From: an uncultured Campylobacter sp.
GTDB lineage: Bacteria > Campylobacterota > Campylobacteria > Campylobacterales > Campylobacteraceae
Assembly: GCF_963526985.1 (NCBI RefSeq)
Contig: NZ_CAURPW010000007.1
Coordinates: 57,569-121,568, forward strand
Length of the DNA: 64,000 nt
Direction: 5' to 3'
Of this stretch, positions 1-8,884 are shown in pieces. Numbering within the stretch: position 1 is the stretch's first letter; the number at the start of each line of letters is the position of its first letter. Below the pieces are notes generated by a model. It saw only the letters and a list, made by a program, of their open reading frames with translations, was not told where the DNA came from and made no database searches. A program made the translations under genes and the position numbers.

Positions 1-994
1 ATAAATTTAACCCAAGCGCGATGTAAAGCGGTACTCTGGCATTTGATAGACTCTCCGCGCTCCTATCGTCCCGCTCATATACGAAATCCACTTCGCCCAA
101 GCCTAGGCGCGCATTTTGCTCCCGAACCATCGAGCCGAGTTTAAAAAAATCGCTAATAAGCCAGATCAAAAATATCACATTCGGCAGGGAAAATACCATA
201 AAAGGATTTTTTAGATTTGCAGCTACCTCCTGCACATCCGAGGCGGTAATATTGGAATCTGGGCGTAGCTGAGCCATAATCTCGATAAACAAATCGCTTT
301 GTATCAGTAAAAACGCCCCCGCAAGCACTGCCCATATTATAAACCCCAACCCTCCTAAAAGCTGAAATACAGCAGAGACTATGCGTCCAAGATAGAAGCG
401 GTGCGCTCCAAAAGCGCCCAAAACGACGTAAAACGCATAGGCCTTATTTATATCGTAAGCCTTAGCCGCGATATTGGACGAGGCGGTGTATCCGCCCTCA
501 TAATCGCCGTTAAAATTTGAACCACCGCCGTTAAATTTTAAATTGCCGCCGCCGTTATTAAAATTTGAGCCATTGTCTGCGTTAAAATTTCCGCCGCCAA
601 CGCTTCCGCCAAAATTTGCGCTACCGCCTGAAGCATTAAAATTTACGCTGCCGCTAGCCGCGGTAAAATTTGAACTTCCGTTTGCGCCGCCCAGGCTGCT
701 GCCGAAATTCGAGCCGCCCGAGTTACCAAAAGCGCCGGAATTTGCGCCCGAGAAGCCCGTTTGTGACGAGGCAGCTTCTGCTTGGTCTAAATTTGCGCCT
801 AAAATTTCATCGTTATAATTTTCGCCGGTCGAGCTTTTTAAAATTTCATCGCCCGAGCTTTGCTGCGCGTCTTTTAGCTCCGAGCTTTCCTGTGCCACAG
901 CTAGCGGCTTTTGGGAGTTTAAATTTACTGCCTTTTTTTTGATGTTCGCAAGGCAAGCGGGATTGGTTTCACCGCCCCAGATGTCGTTTCCCAT
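1..994 (-). CDS. TM2-domain membrane protein with Asn/Phe/Gly-rich linker (C-terminus off the window)
   Basis: The frame is open from an ATG at 994 (AAGGAG ribosome site just upstream) to the window edge, about 331 codons, so the 3' end is missing. Residues 1-90 are hydrophilic. About residues 85-160 are a low-complexity stretch of repeated Ser/Ala-Asn-Phe units separated by glycines. It is followed by a TM2 signature (YDINKAYAFYVVLGAFGAHR, then FYLGR) with hydrophobic helices, and another hydrophobic segment further on (NPFMVFSLPNVIFLIWLI). TM2 proteins are small two-helix membrane proteins of mostly unknown role; the long disordered N-terminal part is unusual for them. The linker is rich in AAATTT words read as Asn-Phe. 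Function is not predicted. Confidence 0.8.
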   Translation of the reverse strand, partial: MGNDIWGGETNPACLANIKKKAVNLNSQKPLAVAQESSELKDAQQSSGDEILKSSTGENYNDEILGANLDQAEAASSQTGFSGANSGAFGNSGGSNFGSSLGGANGSSNFTAASGSVNFNASGGSANFGGSVGGGNFNADNGSNFNNGGGNLKFNGGGSNFNGDYEGGYTASSNIAAKAYDINKAYAFYVVLGAFGAHRFYLGRIVSAVFQLLGGLGFIIWAVLAGAFLLIQSDLFIEIMAQLRPDSNITASDVQEVAANLKNPFMVFSLPNVIFLIWLISDFFKLGSMVREQNARLGLGEVDFVYERDDRSAESLSNARVPLYIALGLNL

Positions 995-1046
995 CTTAAC
1001 TCCTTAATTTTTGGAGTAATTTTACCCGAAATTTAAAGAATTTGCG

Positions 1047-1292
1047 TTACTCTACGGCAAATTTTAACGGAGGAAAAATGAATGAAGCAAAGTTTATGAA
1101 CGAAACCGCGCCTTTTACCTTTATTTTGGCTTTTGCGCCATCTTTTGATACAACCTCAACCGGCGTTAAAACCTCGATCTTGCCGACTTTTTTACCGTCT
1201 AGCGATATGTCGGTCGTCTTTGTTAAAACCTCAGCGTTTAAACTTACCGCAGCCGCACAGGCCGCGATCAAAGCAAATTTAAAACTTTTCAT
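1047..1292 (-). CDS. small exported protein, possibly truncated
   Basis: An 81-residue product with a clear signal peptide (Lys-rich start, then FALIAACAAAVSLNA, likely cleaved after NAE or NA). The mature part begins EVLTKTTDISLDGKKVGKIEV and looks like the first strands of a small beta (SH3-like) fold. The last 15 residues are hydrophobic and read unlike the rest, which suggests loss of the original 3' end. The start has an AAGGAAG ribosome site. I do not recognise the family; it could also be a complete small periplasmic protein. Confidence 0.5.
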   Translation of the reverse strand: MKSFKFALIAACAAAVSLNAEVLTKTTDISLDGKKVGKIEVLTPVEVVSKDGAKAKIKVKGAVSFINFASFIFPPLKFAVE

Positions 1293-1456
1293 CGCACTTC
1301 CTTAAGAAAAATTATTAATGTAATTTTATAAATTTGCGGCTTAAAATTACATCGCTATATTTTATTACGAAGCGGATTTTGTATATTAAAAATGGTAAAA
1401 ATTTGAAGCAAAAGTGCGGCAAACTGGGCTAAATTTGAGATCTGCCGCGATAGCAA

Positions 1457-1475
1457 AGCCGCGCAAAAGGCGGCT
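1457..1475 (-). terminator. possible terminator downstream of luxS
   Basis: Stem AGCCGC/GCGGCT with a 7-nt loop lies 16 bp past the luxS stop and is followed on the minus strand by TTTGCTAT. The U-run is short, so it is weak. Confidence 0.35.
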
Positions 1476-1490
1476 AAATTTAAAGAGCGA

Positions 1491-2006
1491 TCAGTGCTTT
1501 TTAAGCCCCATCGCAGCGACGTCTAGCGCGATCTCTTCGTTATCTATCGTGATTAGTCCGCGCTCTAAAATTTTGCTTGCGATCGCGTGCGCTTCGTCAA
1601 GCGAATGCATCTTGTACGTGCCGCACTGGTATTTGTTTAGCTCGGGGATGTCTTCTTGGTTTTTGACGCCCAGGATATCCTTCATCGACGCCGTCCATGC
1701 GGCCTTGACCGCCTCCTCGCTCGGCACGCCGATCACGCTCATATAAAAGCCCGTTCTGCAGCCCATCGGCGAGATATCGATGATTTCAACGCCCTTGCCG
1801 TTTAAATGATCTCGCATAAAGCCCGCAAATAGGTGCTCTAGCGTATGGATGCCTTTTTCGGGCAAGATTTCTTCGTTTGGCTTGCAAAAACGCAAATCAA
1901 ACACGCTTATATCGTCGCCCTTTGGCGTTTTCATCGTCTTTGCCAGGCGCACTCCGGGCGCGTTCATCCTCACGTGATCGACGCAAAAACTATCTAGTAG
2001 AGGCAT
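1491..2006 (-). CDS. luxS: S-ribosylhomocysteine lyase LuxS
   Basis: The 171-residue product has the full LuxS signature: the metal ligands His54 and His58 in HTLEH, Cys128 in the YQCGT segment, and the catalytic Cys83 in MGCRTG. LuxS splits S-ribosylhomocysteine into homocysteine and DPD, the precursor of autoinducer-2, as part of the cytoplasmic activated methyl cycle. Length matches the family. It stands alone with a GGAGAA ribosome site before the ATG at 2006. Nothing in the sequence suggests loss of activity. Confidence 0.97.
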   Translation of the reverse strand: MPLLDSFCVDHVRMNAPGVRLAKTMKTPKGDDISVFDLRFCKPNEEILPEKGIHTLEHLFAGFMRDHLNGKGVEIIDISPMGCRTGFYMSVIGVPSEEAVKAAWTASMKDILGVKNQEDIPELNKYQCGTYKMHSLDEAHAIASKILERGLITIDNEEIALDVAAMGLKKH

Positions 2007-2170
2007 ATTTTCTCCTTATTTTTAACATAAATTCGGCGTGATTTTAGCTAAATTTGCTAAATTTTAGCTCAAATTTGAGCTTATTAAAAGCGAATAGATA
2101 TCAAGCTGTCTTGATAAAATTTGCGTAACTGCCGTGCGGCAAAGTCGGATTTTAAAAAAGCGTTAAATCT

Positions 2171-2197
2171 GAAAGAAAAATCGGGCAAAAGCCCGAC
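2171..2197 (-). terminator. rho-independent terminator of the fldA operon
   Basis: On the minus strand TCGGGC-TTTT-GCCCGA is followed at once by TTTTTCTTTC, 16 bp past the fldA stop. It is a strong canonical terminator. Confidence 0.85.
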
Positions 2198-2212
2198 TAG
2201 AAGTATTAAATT

Positions 2213-2704
2213 TTAAGCAAAATGAGGTTTGATCTGCTCTATCCAGGCGCTGATTCTAGGCTCGGTTTTTTCGCTTTCGTTATCGGCATCAAGCGGCAGA
2301 CCGACGAATTTACCGTCTCTTACGGCTTCTGATTCGTCAAATTTATATCCGTCCACGGATACTGCGCCCACGACGTTTGCGCCCGCTTTTACGACCTCAT
2401 CGTAAAGCTTACCCATCGCGCCGCAAAAGCTATCTGAGTAGCTTTCCGCATCGCCCATGCCAAATATCGCAACCGTCTTTCCGTTAAGCTTTAATCCGCG
2501 AAAATCAAACGCGTCCCAATCGTCTTGCAAATCGCCCGTACCCCAGGTAGAAACGCCCAAAATCAGCTTGTCAAAGCCGTTTAGCTTAGCCGCGTCGCAG
2601 TTTGCTACGTTTAAAAGCTCGTTTTCTAGCCCCAAATTCTCGGCTAAAAAGCCCGCCGCCTCCTCAGTATTTCCCATACTGCTTCCAAAAATGATACCTA
2701 TCAT
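2213..2704 (-). CDS. fldA: flavodoxin FldA
   Basis: A 163-residue long-chain flavodoxin. The FMN phosphate loop is GSSMGNTE near the N-terminus; the isoalloxazine-binding loops STWGTGDLQ (about residue 53) and the GDAESY segment near 105 are present. In epsilonproteobacteria flavodoxin is the electron acceptor of pyruvate oxidoreductase, which is encoded in this window at 12.3-15.9 kb. It is the last gene of a three-gene operon (DUF2325, unknown, fldA) with 11-bp spacing, ending in a strong terminator. As I remember, C. jejuni has the same trio next to katA (Cj1382c-Cj1384c). Confidence 0.95.
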   Translation of the reverse strand: MIGIIFGSSMGNTEEAAGFLAENLGLENELLNVANCDAAKLNGFDKLILGVSTWGTGDLQDDWDAFDFRGLKLNGKTVAIFGMGDAESYSDSFCGAMGKLYDEVVKAGANVVGAVSVDGYKFDESEAVRDGKFVGLPLDADNESEKTEPRISAWIEQIKPHFA

Positions 2705-2715
2705 TTAAATTTCCT

Positions 2716-3432
2716 TTAAAAAATATGATGGCTTATCGTGTAGGGCACCAGTCGCAGCGATCCGCCGCATCCGCACTCCCGTTTAACCTCGATGTAGCGC
2801 GAGAAATTCGCATTTCTCGGAGCTACGATGAACATCCTGTCAAACTCTCCGCCGCTAAGCGCCTCAAAGCCCCTAGCGATCTCGCAGTTAGCCAGATGAA
2901 ACCGCTCTTTGGTTATCTCCTTAAAGCACGGCATAACGCCGAAAAGCTTGCGCCCGCCCTGCTCGGCAAAGATAATCCCGTCTTGAAAATAAACGTTTTT
3001 ATCAAAATGTTTGGCGCGTATTTTATCATAAACAAACTGAGAAAACATTATGTCCGCGTCAAAACATATTCCGTTTTGCGATTTTACCAAAAGGATTAGC
3101 TTGGCGGCGGGGTGTTTGGGAGAGACGGCTAGCGGCGGGACGGCGTCAAATTTACCCGTTTTATAGGCGCAGATGACGGCGTTTGAGGCGATACAAAAGC
3201 TTGAAATTTTACTTCGGCTAGGATTTTTAAACTCGCATAAGTCCTCTATGCGTTTTAGAAAAATTCCCTCCAAATTTAAGCCCCAATATGCATAAGAAAG
3301 AGGGATTTTTAGCTCGCGACCTGCACAACAGTTGTATAAATTTATAAAAATTCGGGCTTTATTTACCGCATCAAGCCCTGAAAAAATACTTGGAGTTATT
3401 TCTCCAATACCTGATAAAAAGCCGAATTTCAT
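2716..3432 (-). CDS. conserved hypothetical protein of the fldA operon
   Basis: 238 residues, no signal peptide and no clear membrane segment. I do not recognise a catalytic family. Cysteines occur as a Cys-Cys pair near residue 35, singly in the middle, and as ECGCGG near the C-terminus, which could bind metal, though this is inference. It starts 3 bp after the DUF2325 stop and ends 11 bp before fldA, so the three genes are surely co-transcribed. The shared operon suggests a redox or iron-linked job. Its counterpart in C. jejuni would be Cj1383c by position (recollection). Confidence 0.75.
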   Translation of the reverse strand: MKFGFLSGIGEITPSIFSGLDAVNKARIFINLYNCCAGRELKIPLSYAYWGLNLEGIFLKRIEDLCEFKNPSRSKISSFCIASNAVICAYKTGKFDAVPPLAVSPKHPAAKLILLVKSQNGICFDADIMFSQFVYDKIRAKHFDKNVYFQDGIIFAEQGGRKLFGVMPCFKEITKERFHLANCEIARGFEALSGGEFDRMFIVAPRNANFSRYIEVKRECGCGGSLRLVPYTISHHIF

Positions 3433-3435
3433 CTA

Positions 3436-3756
3436 TTAGTCTTTTGTCTTGCAGCATCCAAATTCCTTATCTAGCCCAAAGACTTTGCAATACTCGCTAA
3501 ACACGCAGCTGACGCTTCTTTTGGCGCAGACGATCGGGATATTGCGCTTTTTGGCTTGGTTTTTTATCGTTTTCATCGTGTTGTGATTTAAAAAACTGGT
3601 TAGCATCACGACGCACTCGGTATCTTGCGGGATGGGTTTGCGATTTACGCGGTTTTCGTTGCGCGCGTCCCAGTGTTCGATCGCTTCCGCGCCGAGGTCT
3701 TTTAGGACTGCTTTTATAGGCGTTATCTCGTCGGCTCCGATAACTAAAACTGACAT
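3436..3756 (-). CDS. DUF2325 family protein
   Basis: 106 residues beginning MSVLVIGADEI, with the DUF2325 hallmark MLTSFLNHNTM (about residues 51-61) followed by KNQAKKRNIPIVCAKRSVS. Rossmann-like small cytoplasmic proteins; the molecular role is unknown. The C-terminal half carries five cysteines, including CVFSEYC and a terminal GCC, more than expected for the fold, and might hold a metal. First gene of the fldA operon; its promoter region carries a tandem 12-bp repeat (see that entry). Confidence 0.85.
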   Translation of the reverse strand: MSVLVIGADEITPIKAVLKDLGAEAIEHWDARNENRVNRKPIPQDTECVVMLTSFLNHNTMKTIKNQAKKRNIPIVCAKRSVSCVFSEYCKVFGLDKEFGCCKTKD

Positions 3757-3785
3757 TTTGGGCTCCTGTTTATTTGATTGTGATT

Positions 3786-3818
3786 ATTATAAAATAGCTT
3801 AGCTAAAAAATAGCTTAG
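3786..3818 (-). promoter_or_regulatory. promoter of the DUF2325-fldA operon with tandem 12-bp operator-like repeat
   Basis: On the minus strand CTAAGCTATTTT occurs twice, perfectly, separated by TTAG (plus-strand 3791-3802 and 3807-3818). The downstream copy runs directly into a -10 box TATAAT at 3786-3791, 30 bp before the DUF2325 start codon. The 16-bp period places both repeats over the -35 region. The layout fits a tandem site for a transcription factor; which one is unknown. Confidence 0.6.
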
Positions 3819-3920
3819 TTATGAGAGTTGTTATCATTTAAGTAGAAATTCGTAACGTTTATTAAATTTATTTGACCAGGTCAAAGAAATCGTCGCATAA
3901 AGCCGCCCAAACCTCGTTAA

Positions 3921-4200
3921 ATTTTGCCGAAATTAAGGAGCGCAAATTTAAGAGCTTACGATATCGCCAACGACAAACTTCTTTTTTATAAGCACGGCAA
4001 AAGCGGCAATGTATACGTCATAAACTACGGCGGCGACGCATCCGTCAAGCGATTAGAAAAACCTGATAGCGAAGGCTATAGCTCTATTTTCGGGCGATGA
4101 AAGATACGAACCTACCTTAACAGACGGCGAAAAATTAGAAAATTGCGCTATCATAGGGCGCTGCGCATGTCAAAAAAAGCGTGACATAAAGGGATTTTGA
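3921..4200 (+). pseudogene. decayed gene remnant with one frameshift
   Basis: One plus-strand frame is open from 3921 to a TGA at 4098 and reads AYDIANDKLLFYKHGKSGNV and onward to DSEGYSSIFGR. In the next frame, from about 4090 to a TGA at 4198, it continues SGDERYEPTLTDGEKLENCA. Dropping one T from the TTTT at about 4087-4090 joins both into one plausible hydrophilic protein with normal Campylobacter codon use. There is no start codon or ribosome site in frame, so the 5' end is also lost. The family is not recognised. Confidence 0.45.
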
Positions 4201-4317
4201 AGCTGTTTTTGAAGCTTTTGAGGCAAATTAAAGCTTTGGCTTTCAAAATACAAAAAACCTAAATTTTGCAAATTTTACGTTTTTAGTTCTTATTTTTCCC
4301 TATGTTTCTATCTGCTA

Positions 4318-4340
4318 AAACAGCGTTTTTAACGCTGTTT
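4318..4340. terminator. hairpin, likely bidirectional terminator
   Basis: AAACAGCGTT-TTT-AACGCTGTTT is a perfect 10-bp stem with a 3-nt loop and A/T-rich flanks. It lies between the remnant on the plus strand and the racemase gene on the minus strand and could end both. Confidence 0.5.
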
Positions 4341-4504
4341 GCTCCACATTTTACCCATTCTTGCTTTTACCTTTTATAAGATTTATCGTTTGCGGGTCTA
4401 AAAATACGATTAAAAAATCGTAGCGCCAAAAGCCCTGCAAACCGTAAATTTACGCAAAATTATCTAAAAACGCAAAGCACATTTAACCCCTTTGCGTCTA
4501 AAAA

Positions 4505-5194
4505 CTACGACAGCGCCGCCTCAACTGCCGCATCTATGTGTATCTGCGTCGTATCAAAAAGCCGCACATCCGTATCCGCCTGCGATACCAGCATGCCTAT
4601 CTCGGTGCAGCCAAGTATCGCTCCTTGCGCGCCGCGCGACCTAAAATCCTCGATGATGCGCAAGAAATTCGCCTTTGAGCTAGGCGCGATTTTGCCGTAG
4701 CAAAGCTCCTCGAAGATGACGCGATTTACTTCCGCCATATCCTCCGCGCTTGGCAAAAGCACCTCCGCGCCGCCCTCTATCAGCCGACTTTTGTAAAAAT
4801 CCTGCGTCATCGTATAGACGGTGCCGAGCAGCCCTACTTTGGCGACGCCTGCGTTTTTTAGCGCTTTTAGTGTGGCGTCCGCGATGTGCGCCACAGGCAC
4901 GCTAACGGCGCTTTGTACGGCGTCAAAGCACCTGTGCATCGTGTTCGTGCAGATGAAGATAAAATCCGCCCCGCCGCCTTGTAAAATCCTCGCGTGACGC
5001 GCCAAAATTTCGCCCGCGTCCTCCCATCTGTTTTCGCGCTGGCAGACCTCGATCTCCTCGAAATTTACGCTGCTTAGCAGTATCTCCGCGCTGCTTAGCC
5101 CGCCTAGACGCTCGTTTATTTTGCAATTTATTTGCTCGTAATACGTTATCGTAGACTCAAAACTCATCCCGCCGATTAGGCCGATTTTTTTCAT
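4505..5194 (-). CDS. aspartate/glutamate racemase family protein
   Basis: 229 residues, the usual length of the Asp/Glu (YgeA-like) racemases. The two catalytic cysteines are present: Cys82 in FICTNTMH and Cys196 in LGCTEIG. The N-terminus MKKIGLIGGMSFEST is typical. These PLP-independent enzymes interconvert L- and D-amino acids by a two-base Cys/Cys mechanism. Both cysteines being kept argues for an active racemase; substrate (Asp or a broader set) cannot be told from sequence. It stands alone; the ribosome site is AAGGAGC. Confidence 0.9.
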   Translation of the reverse strand: MKKIGLIGGMSFESTITYYEQINCKINERLGGLSSAEILLSSVNFEEIEVCQRENRWEDAGEILARHARILQGGGADFIFICTNTMHRCFDAVQSAVSVPVAHIADATLKALKNAGVAKVGLLGTVYTMTQDFYKSRLIEGGAEVLLPSAEDMAEVNRVIFEELCYGKIAPSSKANFLRIIEDFRSRGAQGAILGCTEIGMLVSQADTDVRLFDTTQIHIDAAVEAALS

Positions 5195-5965
5195 ATTTGC
5201 TCCTTAAATTTCGGCAATTTTACGGTTTTAAATTAAATTTGCTCTAAATTTAAATTTAGTCCGCCACGAAAGGGCAAATTTAACGAAATAAATGCGCTAA
5301 ATTTAACGAGCCGATGAGGCCGAATTTACAAAGGGAAATTTAAACGTTCGGCTAGGAAGATAGCTCAAATGAAGAGAGCTTAAATTCGGCGCTTGCGATT
5401 TGAATTTACGAGTAAAATCTCTCTTTGGCGCGTAAATTTTATCGGCTCAAAGCGGCGTTTTGATTACTTTGCGCAGGCGGATTAAATTTACGGCCTTTGC
5501 GGTTTAGCAGAGCTTTATCTTTTTGCAAGAAAAAACGTTTGCAAATTTTACCCGTTCGCGTCCGCAAGTCTCGCGCCTACGTTTTTGGCGCGCTTTGCCA
5601 GAGCCGCTTCGGCGTTTTTTAAATGCTAGCTTGACGCCCAAACCGCCTCCGTTTTACGCCTGCAAGTGCCTAAAACCGCATTTTGCCGTAAAATTTCATG
5701 CATATTGCGCCGTCCACTATTGTAAACATCACTGTTCACTTGCCCCATATGCGCCTCGTCTTGCTTGCCTAGAAATTTGCACGTTACGCGGGCGAATTTT
5801 ACCCGAAAGCACGGCAAAATTTATAAAATTTCGCGGATTTTTATCGCTTCGCCGCTTTTTGAGCTTTGCGCACCAGATTTCCCGCCAAAGCGGCACAAAG
5901 CCAAAAATCATGGCCTCAAAACCAAATTTAAACGACGCGAATCAGCCACGCGAATTTAGCTAAAT
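5195..5965. other. non-coding spacer, 0.77 kb
   Basis: No convincing gene. A 146-codon open frame at 5523-5963 (+) has no ribosome site, is rich in Arg/His/Cys/Pro and resembles no family, so I treat it as chance. The spacer is dense in AAATTT words and has no clear terminator or promoter that I can assign with confidence. Confidence 0.6.
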
Positions 5966-7111
5966 TTACTCCCTCGGGAGTCCGTTTTTATCGGACTTGT
6001 CGCTGATTAGCCTGCCGCTTTCATCGTATTTTTTAGAGCGGATGAGCCTGCCGCGCTCAAACTCCCCTTCAGCCTCTAGTTTGCCGTTTGCGTAGTAGTG
6101 GCGCGCCTCGCCGACCTCCAGCCCGTCCTCAAACATCACTCTGGCTTTTAGCTTGCCGTTTTCGTGATACTCCTCGTACAGCCCGTGATAGCGCCCGTTT
6201 TTAAACATCACTTTGGCAGCCGGCGCCCCGCTCTCGTAGTAGTCTAGCCCCGCGCCCGTTTGGCGACCGTCTTTGTACTCGTATTCGCCTCTGAGCTTGC
6301 CGCTTGGGTAATATTCGCGCGCGACGCCGTCCTTTTCGCCGTCTTTGTAATTTTCTACCACTCGCGTTTTGCCGTTTTCGTAAAATCGCTTCCAAACGCC
6401 GTTTTTGCGGCCCTCTTTATACTCGCCCGTCTCCTCCACGGCGCCGCTTTCGTAGTACCACGTCTCTGCGCCTTCGCGCTTGTCGTTCTTATACGTTCGC
6501 TTGCCGCGGATTTTACCGCTTTTGTAGTAGTCTACGTCCTCGCCGTTTCGTAGCCCGCCGACATAGGGACTGCGTGCACTAACCTCGCCGCTAACGTAAT
6601 AGTCGGTAAATACGCCCTCTCGCTTGTCCGCTTTAAAAACGCCCTCCTGCTTTAACGCGCCGCCCTCGTCAAAGTAGTAGCGGCGATAGCGCCCGTCGCG
6701 AACGCCATTTTTGTATTCGCTCTCGCCCATTAGAGCGCCGCTATCTGCGTGGTAGTGCTTAGCCGTGCCCTCGCGGACGCCGTTTTTTAGCGGGTATTCG
6801 TTTGAGGGCTTGTCTCTGCCGTCAAAATAGTCTCTATATCGCACCGCCGTGCCGCACTGCACGTCGATCTCGCGGATGAGAGTGGGAGGCAGCGGTTTTA
6901 GCCTCGGATAGACCATGCCCATCGCATTTACGTCATATAGGTCCTCGGCGCTGTATCGAAGCATCTTTAGCGTGCCGTCGTAGAGCTTACCTTTTACGTA
7001 GTAAAGCCCGTTTTTTAGGCTCGCTTCGGGCTTCATTACGATTTTTGGCTCCAGTGCCTGCGCACCGATCGCTAGAAGCGGAAGTAAAAATAGAAATTTT
7101 AGGATTTTCAT
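5966..7111 (-). CDS. exported MORN/YwqK-like repeat protein
   Basis: 381 residues with a signal peptide (MKILKFLFLLPLLAIGAQA). From about residue 105 to 370 it is a run of roughly eleven repeats of about 23 residues with the pattern YY.SG.....Y..G...G, for example YYESGAVEETGEYKEGRKNG. This is the MORN-variant/YwqK family, beta-hairpin repeats often labelled 'toxin-antitoxin system YwqK family antitoxin'. The signal peptide points to the periplasm or cell surface, where such repeats probably act as a scaffold. It stands alone between two non-coding spacers. No partner toxin is visible. Confidence 0.85.
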   Translation of the reverse strand: MKILKFLFLLPLLAIGAQALEPKIVMKPEASLKNGLYYVKGKLYDGTLKMLRYSAEDLYDVNAMGMVYPRLKPLPPTLIREIDVQCGTAVRYRDYFDGRDKPSNEYPLKNGVREGTAKHYHADSGALMGESEYKNGVRDGRYRRYYFDEGGALKQEGVFKADKREGVFTDYYVSGEVSARSPYVGGLRNGEDVDYYKSGKIRGKRTYKNDKREGAETWYYESGAVEETGEYKEGRKNGVWKRFYENGKTRVVENYKDGEKDGVAREYYPSGKLRGEYEYKDGRQTGAGLDYYESGAPAAKVMFKNGRYHGLYEEYHENGKLKARVMFEDGLEVGEARHYYANGKLEAEGEFERGRLIRSKKYDESGRLISDKSDKNGLPRE

Positions 7112-8290
7112 GGTTTTTCCTGCTTTGTTTGATTTTGGTTATTTTAAAATTTAAAGCTAAATTTAAGATGAAAGCAGGCTAAAATCCGTTATCTGTTTTT
7201 GTTTCTTAATAATTAATTCGCAAGTTGGTTTTTGATAGTATTTCACGTAATAAAATTTTAGCATGTGCTTGATAGCGAGGTTTAAAAAATGGGTTTAGAT
7301 ATAGATAAAATTTTGAAAGCGCCAATGGAGGAAATCGAGCAAAAAGACCTTGATAGATTTCAGGAGCTTGGGATTCTTAGCGGCAATATAGATGCTTTGT
7401 ATGCGTCGGGGCAAAACAGTGAAGATTGCTTTATTAAAAAATGCAAGTACAATGAGCAGATTTTTTTATTTTTAAAGGTTTTTATTTAAATCTAAAATCA
7501 GACTTCATCAATCATATAAATTTAGAAAAATATCTGCAAAGCGACGAATTTAATATTGTTCTTTTCGGGTGCAATACTGCGAATGATCTCAAAACTATAA
7601 AATCTTTAAATGGGATTAAGCGGAGGGTTATAATTGCAAATTCCAGCCTTTCTAATATCATCTCTTGTAAATTTGAAAACGAAGTATTTTTACGCAATAT
7701 CAATAATAGCAGTGCATTTAGCGGATGCAAATTTGCAAAAGAAGTTTACGTAGATGGATATGCGTATTTTTATTCGTGCATATTTAACGGTGATTTCGTA
7801 TCTAAAAATGCTAGAGAAGATATATCTTTTGCAATCAGTATTTTTAATAAGTCCTTTACGTTATCCACAGAAAAGGAGTTGGGAGAGGTAAAATTTGAAG
7901 CCGCCTATTTTAAACAAAAATTTACTATGGATATAGGGAAATTTAGCGTTCTAGATTTCTCAAGTGCCGAATTTGATTGCGAGCCTAATTTATACGCAAA
8001 GCAGTTTGACGGGATAAAAATAAATTTTACCAAGGTCACATTTAACAAAAAGTTAAGTTTTAATAAGGGCATAATCAACTGCGAAATGCTTTTCAAAGAA
8101 GCTTGTTTTGAAAGTGACTTAATTTTTACAGAAGCAAAAATTTAATGACGTAGTAAATTTAAATAAAACAAAATTTAAAGGAAAAGCGCAATTTCGCGGA
8201 ACTAAATTTAATAGAGCGATACTGGCGAAAACAACTTTTGAAAATAAAGCCGACTTCTCAAATGCGGTATTTAACGAAAAATCATATTTT

Positions 8291-8508
8291 ACAAATGCCG
8301 TTTTTGAAGCGGATACAGACTTTGGCTCTGCTACTTTCGACGATGAAGCACGGTTTTTTAATGCAAAATTTAAAGACACGACTACTTTTGAAAAAGCTAA
8401 TTTTAAAAGTGAAGCAAATTTTACAGATGCCGTTTTTGAAGCGGATACAGACTTTGGCTCTGCTACTTTCTACGATGAAGCACGGTTTTTAAATGCAGAC
8501 TTTAAAGG
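8291..8508 (+). repeat. nearly identical direct repeat inside the pentapeptide-repeat gene
   Basis: The segment from ACAAATGCCG at 8291 through GAAGCACGG recurs at 8423 with an offset of 132 bp (44 codons), with only a few differences over about 80 bp. Both copies encode TNAVF or TDAVF EADTDFGSATF. It reads as a recent in-frame duplication. Confidence 0.85.
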
Positions 8509-8884
8509 CACGGCAATCTTTGAAAATATCAAATTTAATAAAGAAGCAGACTTCAAAACAGATAGTAATCTTACTTTTGAAAAAGATGCAAAGTTTAAAA
8601 ATACGATTTTTCTGGATAATGCTTATTTTAATAATAGAGTTTTTGAGGAGTTTGTCGATTTTCACGAGGCTGATTTTAAAAAAGTCGCTTGCTTTTATAG
8701 CGTAACTTTTAAAAAACCGGTTAATTTCTCATCAATTATTTTCAATGGTGCTTTAAATTTTGTAAATGCAAAAACGGATTTTACTTACGAAGAGCTTAAA
8801 GAGCTTATCGAGACTCAAATCAAATGCGATAAAAGTATCGATAATATAAAAAGAACAAATGATTTTAGAGATGGTTTTAGGCTT

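Noticed and set aside
480..700. The short repeats in the TM2 gene as a CRISPR array
   Set aside because: The units are in-frame Asn-Phe codons of variable spacing, without identical repeats or unique spacers; no cas genes are present.
1042..1305. Plus-strand frame opposite the small exported protein, with a GGAGGAAAA-ATG sequence inside it
   Set aside because: The minus-strand frame has a proper signal peptide and ribosome site; the plus-strand product is its shadow and resembles nothing.
5523..5963. 146-codon plus-strand open frame in the spacer after the racemase gene
   Set aside because: No ribosome site, odd Arg/His/Cys/Pro-rich composition, no recognisable motif, and overlapping frames on both strands are equally open.
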